A DNA stretch of 40,121 nt from Nanobdellota archaeon. GTDB taxonomy: Archaea > Nanobdellota > Nanobdellia > SCGC-AAA011-G17 > GW2011-AR17. This document shows positions 35,230-40,121 of the stretch, piece after piece. Made by a program: the position numbers and the translations under genes. Each line of letters opens with the position of its first letter. Position 1 is the first letter of the stretch. The DNA is taken from NCBI GenBank assembly GCA_013329215.1, contig DUKS01000061.1:1-40121 (forward strand), read 5' to 3'. The notes below the pieces were generated by a model that saw only the letters and a list, made by a program, of their open reading frames with translations, searched no databases and had not been told where the DNA came from.

Positions 35230-35805
35230 ATGAAAACAAAGCCTGCAAAGCTGGAAAAAAAGTCCAGGAAAAAGCTCTATATTGGCCTGCTGGGAATTAT
35301 GATAATAGCCATAATGGTTGGCAGCGCGCTGGACCTGTGGAAAAGCGAAGACGGTGAAGGTGCGTATGAATACAAGGGGCTTACGTTTGCGCAGACAGAT
35401 GCAGGGTGGATTGCTTTCAAGCCTGACGGCACGCAGATACTTATCATGACAAATCCTGCTGAGCTGGCGAACCTTACAGTGCCTTATGTAAACATTGACA
35501 AGCTTAACGCATACAGCAAGGTATACGTGGCATTCAACCCAAAAGAGAGGGTGAGGACTGCTATGAACGAATTTTTCAGGTTTATAGATGTTCAGCCGCT
35601 TACAGTGCCTGCATGCACAGAAGACAATGAGCAGTGCGCGGACATGCCGATAAAGGATTGCAAGGATGCCGGCAGCGGCGTTGGCGTTTTGCTTTTCAGG
35701 GAAGCAAACCAGACGGAAATCAGTTTTAACAATGACTGCCTGGTTATACAAGGCAAAGACCTTACAAAGGTAGTAGATAAGATTGTAATGGAGAGGATAG
35801 CATGA
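35230..35805 (+). CDS. Single-pass membrane protein of unknown function
   Basis: 191 aa; basic N-terminus and TM LYIGLLGIMIIAIMVGSAL. Confidence 0.75.
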   Translation: MKTKPAKLEKKSRKKLYIGLLGIMIIAIMVGSALDLWKSEDGEGAYEYKGLTFAQTDAGWIAFKPDGTQILIMTNPAELANLTVPYVNIDKLNAYSKVYVAFNPKERVRTAMNEFFRFIDVQPLTVPACTEDNEQCADMPIKDCKDAGSGVGVLLFREANQTEISFNNDCLVIQGKDLTKVVDKIVMERIA

Positions 35806-36533
35806 GCAATATTGACTTAAGCGGGGATAAGAGGCCAGGGGATGATGCTGTTGAGGGAAGCGCGCATCACCACCGCCATAACGATGAGGACATGAGAGAT
35901 GATTCAACAGACAGCAGGAAAATGAATATCTTTATCGCGTGCCTGTTAGGAGCTTTGGTAATATTTGCGGCAATTGTCTACATAAACCAGAGAACCGGCT
36001 TCCTGTCAACAAATGACCTTGCTTATTATAAATATTCAAACGGCGCTGATGAATTCAATGTAAGAAAAGTCATAAGGGACCAGTACGTTGGCTGGCAGAT
36101 AGAGATGTTTGTAAAAGATTACCGCTATCTGCTTGAAATATACAACGACCCGGCAAGCCTTGAAGATATTCCTGTCGACCGTGCCGCAAAAAACACCCTA
36201 TTGGACGATAAAAGCATGTTTATCACATGGGACCCGAAGCCGGAACACACAATAACAACTGCTTTTGCGTATGACGACCTGAACAAGGTAATAGACAATC
36301 CTGACCTGTTTAACATCCCGGTGAACCTATCGCAGACAGAGCCTTACAGGAATTTTACTGTAAAAACCTGCGCTGATGCAAAAAGGCAAAGCAGCGTGAT
36401 ATGGCTGAAATACGGCAATGAGACAAGCATAACAACAGCCGGGGACTGCGTTTTAGTGCAGGGCAGGACAGAAAAAGACATATTAAGGGCCGCAGACAGG
36501 CTGTCATTGCTTTTGCTTGGCGTAATGAATTAA
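35802..36533 (+). CDS. Single-pass membrane protein, paralogue of 35230-35805
   Basis: 243 aa; TM IFIACLLGALVIFAAIVYI; ends DCVLVQGRTEKDILRAADRL versus DCLVIQGKDLTKVVDKI in the neighbour; ATGA overlap. Confidence 0.75.
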   Translation: MSNIDLSGDKRPGDDAVEGSAHHHRHNDEDMRDDSTDSRKMNIFIACLLGALVIFAAIVYINQRTGFLSTNDLAYYKYSNGADEFNVRKVIRDQYVGWQIEMFVKDYRYLLEIYNDPASLEDIPVDRAAKNTLLDDKSMFITWDPKPEHTITTAFAYDDLNKVIDNPDLFNIPVNLSQTEPYRNFTVKTCADAKRQSSVIWLKYGNETSITTAGDCVLVQGRTEKDILRAADRLSLLLLGVMN

Positions 36534-36534
36534 G

Positions 36535-37125
36535 ATGGTTGAGCATTATTTTTCCAAAAAGCAGGGTTCTGAGTTGAAGATTAGGGAGATAGTAGCAACT
36601 ATAAGGGGCATTAAAGTTAAGCTTAAGCTCGGCTCGGGGACGTTTTCTTCGAAGCGTGTCGATTCCGGCTCAAGGCTGCTTGCTGAGGCAATGCAAATAG
36701 GAAAGAATGACTCTGTTCTTGATTTAGGCTGCGGCACAGGCATTGTCGGGATTGTTGCTTCGCATTTGACAGGCAATGAAGTTGTGCTTGCCGATGTCAA
36801 TGAAAGGGCGTGCATGCTTGCAAAAGAGAACAGCGGGGGGCTGGCTAACATTACGGTCCTTTGCGGTGATATGTACGAGCCTGTTAGCGGGAAAAATTTT
36901 GACGTCATTGCACTTAATCCGCCTTACACAGCAGGCAGAAGCGTTTGCTTTAAGATGATTGAAGAGGCAAAGGGGCACCTGAACAAGGGGGGCTCGCTGC
37001 AGCTGGTTGCGCGGCACAAGAAGGGCGGGGAAACCCTGAGCAGACGAATGTATGGCGTATTTGGGAATATGCAGGTTATCGTAAAAAAATCAGGATACAG
37101 GGTTTACATGTCGGTAAATAATTAG
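36535..37125 (+). CDS. Class I methyltransferase, small domain (RsmC/COG2813-like)
   Basis: VLDLGCGTGIVGIVAS, ALNPPYTAG, LNKGGSLQLVARHKKG...FGNMQVIVKKSGYRVYMS. Confidence 0.88.
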   Translation: MVEHYFSKKQGSELKIREIVATIRGIKVKLKLGSGTFSSKRVDSGSRLLAEAMQIGKNDSVLDLGCGTGIVGIVASHLTGNEVVLADVNERACMLAKENSGGLANITVLCGDMYEPVSGKNFDVIALNPPYTAGRSVCFKMIEEAKGHLNKGGSLQLVARHKKGGETLSRRMYGVFGNMQVIVKKSGYRVYMSVNN

Positions 37126-37151
37126 GTTTATAAAGTGCATTATTCTCCGAA

Positions 37152-37316
37152 ATGGTAATGGCAGCGAAAGAATTAAGCAAGGAACTGCTGGATGTGCTGG
37201 CTTGCCCTGTTTGCAAATCCGGGCTTGCCTATAGCAAGGCAAAACAGGAGCTTCACTGCAAAAAATGCAGGAAAACCTATAAGGTGAAGGAAGGGATACC
37301 TATACTGCTTCCGTAA
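37152..37316 (+). CDS. Trm112-like zinc ribbon protein
   Basis: 54 aa, below the ORF-track cutoff: MVMAAKELSKELLDVLACPVCKSGLAYSKAKQELHCKKCRKTYKVKEGIPILLP; CPxC...CxxC and the GIPILLP ending are typical of Trm112/YcaR. Confidence 0.9.
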   Translation: MVMAAKELSKELLDVLACPVCKSGLAYSKAKQELHCKKCRKTYKVKEGIPILLP

Positions 37317-37339
37317 TGTTATGGGGCTAAGTCCCTTAT

Positions 37340-37423
37340 GCCGTGGTGGCGCAACCTGGTACCGCGCTAGCCTTGAGAGCTAGTTCCCGCAAGGGTTTCC
37401 CGGTTCAAATCCGGGCCACGGCG
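37340..37423 (+). tRNA. tRNA-Ser (UGA)
   Basis: GCCGTGG...CCACGGC; anticodon arm CTAGC-CTTGAGA-GCTAG; long variable arm; CCCGGTTCAAATCCGGG. Confidence 0.95.
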
Positions 37424-37425
37424 TA
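37411..37425 (+). repeat. tRNA-Ser 3'-end direct repeat, copy 1 (CCGGGCCACGGCGTA)
   Basis: Exact match to 37480-37494. Confidence 0.95.
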
Positions 37426-37479
37426 GTGAGCGTGCGAACGGAGCTGGGGCGCGGCACAAAAATCTCGGATTTTTGGCAG

Positions 37480-37494
37480 CCGGGCCACGGCGTA
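37480..37494 (+). repeat. tRNA-Ser 3'-end direct repeat, copy 2
   Basis: Exact 15-bp match; preceded by hairpin AAAAATC(37458-37464)/GATTTTT(37468-37474). Confidence 0.95.
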
Positions 37495-37607
37495 CAATCT
37501 TCAGAAAGTGCTAGAAACTTGCGTTCAGCACCATGCTGTAGCTTCATTTGGTTGGCCCTATCGTTGGGTGCGCTTCGGTTGGCTTCTAGAACCATTAGGT
37601 GGCAGCC

Positions 37608-38192
37608 TTACTCTTCCTTGTTTTCGGCTGATTTCTTCTTTTTTGAAGTGATTGCTTTTCTATACAGAACTACTGCCACAAGAAGGATTATTGCAAGCCC
37701 TATGCCTTTGTACCAGCTACTGTAATTCAGTGTTTTTTCCACAACGCCCTGGTTGGTCGGCGCTTTGCCTAAGATTTCCGGAGCTTGGCTTGCTGCATAG
37801 TCGGCCACACTTTGGAATATAAGCGTTACCTTGCCGTTCTCAATCTTATAAATGTCTAACAGAAGGTCTTCCTCGTCATCCTGGTCCAGGTCAACTTTAA
37901 CCACGTTGTCAAGCTTAAAAGCAGGTATTGCCTGCGCCATGCTTGCGCCTTCTCCGCTGTAAGGGTACACATTAATTTTGACGCTGGTGTTGGAACGTGA
38001 TATTTCCTTCAGCCTGAGGGAGTGGGTTGCATTTAACAGGTTAAATCTTACTATATCCCCTGTTTCAATTAATATCCCCTGCAGAGGCTGTTCTGAAAAA
38101 TCCTCTAAATCATATGCATTTGCCGCAAACACTGCCGGCACGGCTAACAGGGCAATTATTGCCATTAAAGCGATTATATTGTTTTTTTGCAT
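37608..38192 (-). CDS. Exported protein with C-terminal TM anchor, unknown function
   Basis: 194 aa; signal peptide MQKNNIIALMAIIALLAVPAVFA; C-terminal TM IGLAIILLVAVVLY followed by a charged tail. Confidence 0.8.
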   Translation of the reverse strand: MQKNNIIALMAIIALLAVPAVFAANAYDLEDFSEQPLQGILIETGDIVRFNLLNATHSLRLKEISRSNTSVKINVYPYSGEGASMAQAIPAFKLDNVVKVDLDQDDEEDLLLDIYKIENGKVTLIFQSVADYAASQAPEILGKAPTNQGVVEKTLNYSSWYKGIGLAIILLVAVVLYRKAITSKKKKSAENKEE

Positions 38193-38243
38193 GGGTTGAT
38201 AATAATAGAAACCTATTTATAAACGTTTTGAATCTATCCTTGT

Positions 38244-39302
38244 ATGTTATCACTTTTCACAGAAGGCAGGGCAAAGTTTTATGCTTCGCCGCAGCAGCAG
38301 GCATCTGCAAAGACTCCTGTATTCTATAATCCTGTTATGAAACTGAACAGGGACATTGCGGTGTATGTAGCAGGCAGGCTGAAGCCGAAGCAGATTTGCC
38401 TTGGCATGGAAGCCAGCGGCGTAAGAGCAATACGGTTTGCGCTTGAGGCGAGCTTGTCTGGCATAACTGCAAATGATGCAAGCCCTGTTGCTGTTGAAGC
38501 CATGAAAAAGAATATTGAGCTGAATAATGCCGAAGATGCAATCAGCGTGCAGAACAAGGATATAAAAAAGCTGCTTTCTGAAGGCGAGGCATATGATTAT
38601 ATTGACATTGACCCATTTGGAACCCCTGTGTATTATGCAGAGCCTGCAATACAAGCTTTATCTGAGAATGGCGTGTTGGCAGTAACTGCTACAGATACTT
38701 CCTGCCTGTGCGGAAGGTTTGTAAAAGCCTGCATTAAAAAATATTCTTCCCGCCCACTGGACAATGAGTTTTGCAAGGAAACAGGGCTTAGGATTCTCAT
38801 ATGGAAAATGCAGGAGCTTGGATCAAAGCACGGAAGGGCACTCTTTCCGGTGTTCGGGCACAGCAGCAATCATTATATCCGGGCATATATGCAAGCGTGC
38901 AATAATAAGGGCGCTGTTGAGCAGATGAAAGCGCAGCAGGGTTTTATCCTGTATTGCCACAAATGCCTTGGCAGGCGCGTTTCTGTCGCTCCTGAAGGCC
39001 ACTGCTGCGGCGCAGATATGGATTATGCGGGGCTCCTGTGGCTTGGCAGCATATGGGATGAAAGCCTGGTTGATGGTTTTACGCTTATCAGGCATATTGC
39101 AGAGGAAAGCGCCATAAACGTCCCATGGCACTTTGACACGCATAAGATAGCTAAGATGCTGGCCGTGCCTGCTGTAAGGCACGATGTGCTTATAGATTCC
39201 CTGCACGCTAAAGGGTTCAAAGCTTCAAGAACGCATTTCAAGCCTGAAGGCGTAAAGACAGATGCGATGATTTCTGATTTTGTCCCTATTTTTCGGCAAT
39301 AG
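38244..39302 (+). CDS. trm1: tRNA (guanine26-N2)-dimethyltransferase Trm1
   Basis: FYNPVMKLNRDIAVYVAG, CLGMEASGVRAIRFA, YIDIDPFGTPVYYAEPAIQ, LAVTATDTSCLCG and a zinc-binding CHKCLGRR segment are typical of archaeal Trm1. Confidence 0.95.
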   Translation: MLSLFTEGRAKFYASPQQQASAKTPVFYNPVMKLNRDIAVYVAGRLKPKQICLGMEASGVRAIRFALEASLSGITANDASPVAVEAMKKNIELNNAEDAISVQNKDIKKLLSEGEAYDYIDIDPFGTPVYYAEPAIQALSENGVLAVTATDTSCLCGRFVKACIKKYSSRPLDNEFCKETGLRILIWKMQELGSKHGRALFPVFGHSSNHYIRAYMQACNNKGAVEQMKAQQGFILYCHKCLGRRVSVAPEGHCCGADMDYAGLLWLGSIWDESLVDGFTLIRHIAEESAINVPWHFDTHKIAKMLAVPAVRHDVLIDSLHAKGFKASRTHFKPEGVKTDAMISDFVPIFRQ

Positions 39303-39334
39303 CCTTCTGAATAAGCAAAGAATCAGATAAGAAT

Positions 39335-39377
39335 GAAGTATAAAAATAAAAAAAAGAAAAAAAGGCTTAAAGCCTTT
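39335..39377 (-). terminator. Hairpin plus T-rich terminator of the S-layer-like gene
   Basis: Palindrome AAAGGCTTAAAGCCTTT (39361-39377) overlapping the stop codon, followed on the minus strand by a T-rich run. Confidence 0.55.
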
Positions 39378-40121
39378 AAGCTGTTGCTTCTTCAGCTGCC
39401 GCAGGCGCTGCTACAGAAGGCGCTTCAACGGTAATGTCTGCCATGGTTGTACCCTTGACTAAGACTTCTGTTCCCGCGAATGCGTACTTCTCAGACGCTG
39501 CAACTGCTTTGCCAGCCCTTTGCGTGTCTGTTGCAGTTGTACCCGCAACCAGCATTGCTACTTTCTCGCCGTTTTCAACCAACTTTACGAGTGCTTCTCC
39601 CTCTTTGAGGTCCCAGCCGTCGCAAGTCTTGCTGAACAATGACTCTGCGAGCGGGTTTGCGCACGGACCGCCGACAACGATTAAGTTGTAGCTGGTCGGT
39701 GTTGAAACTGCGCTTGCAGCCATTGACACTGGCGATACCTTTGTAGGCACGTAGCTTGTGCTGCCGCTTGTGACCTTTGCGCTTGCTCCCTTCACTACGA
39801 TGTTCGCAAACACCTGGTCGCTTGGCACGTTTAAGACTACCTTGTCAGAGCCAGAGTTGCTGTCTGGGTTCCTTATGACGATACCATAGGCTGTCCTGTG
39901 GTCTTCGTCTTTAGTTCCCAAGAAAGCAGCTGAAAACCTGCCTGCAGGCGTCCACTTTACTTCCATGGCTTCTGCATCTCCGCTAGACGTGTCTCCTAAT
40001 GCAGTCACGTTACCGCTTGACAAACCCCAGCTTGTTCTGATCTCTTCTCCTGCTGTCGCAGAACCGCCATTCATGTCTGTTGTCGTGTCTGCTGTTACTA
40101 CCCATGTCAGGTTTAGGTCTT
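39376..40121 (-). CDS. S-layer-like surface protein, C-terminal part (runs off right edge)
   Basis: Open to the edge (..DLNLTWVVTADTTTDMNGG..); NLIVVGGPCANPLAESLF...GEALVKLVENGEKVAMLVAGTTATDTQRAGKAVA as in archaeal S-layer C-termini. Confidence 0.75.
   Translation of the reverse strand, partial: DLNLTWVVTADTTTDMNGGSATAGEEIRTSWGLSSGNVTALGDTSSGDAEAMEVKWTPAGRFSAAFLGTKDEDHRTAYGIVIRNPDSNSGSDKVVLNVPSDQVFANIVVKGASAKVTSGSTSYVPTKVSPVSMAASAVSTPTSYNLIVVGGPCANPLAESLFSKTCDGWDLKEGEALVKLVENGEKVAMLVAGTTATDTQRAGKAVAASEKYAFAGTEVLVKGTTMADITVEAPSVAAPAAAEEATA

Overview
The window looks like a chromosomal segment from an archaeon, with DPANN-like gene content; that assignment is inferred from protein families only. 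Core archaeal genes recognised: ribosomal proteins S8e and L37e, an Lsm/Sm-like protein, TFB, MBF1, Trm1, a small Trm112-like zinc ribbon missed by the ORF track, an RsmC-like methyltransferase, and five tRNAs (Leu-UAG, Val-CAC, Val-GAC, Thr-UGU, Ser-UGA). Most of the coding capacity is exported or surface protein: two M64-like metalloproteases, a 3038-aa cysteine-rich protein with a 3D-like and an SGNH-like domain, a 1481-aa cysteine-rich MopE-like protein, two proteins with a KRGQV class-III/pilin-like signal, a coiled-coil exported protein and the C-terminal part of an S-layer-like protein at the right edge. Best candidates for something undescribed: (1) four of the five tRNA genes have a duplicated copy of their own 3' end nearby, three separated by dense palindromes and one (Val-CAC) by an HD phosphohydrolase gene between 30-bp perfect direct repeats, resembling tRNA-targeted mini-elements; (2) a HEPN / minimal nucleotidyltransferase / histone-fold mini-operon preceded by four copies of TGTTATACWATA; (3) a repeated locus design in which a pilin-like KRGQV protein is followed by a giant Cys-rich protein, one copy ending in 3D and SGNH hydrolase-like domains. 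All domain calls were made by eye from motifs; no searches were run.
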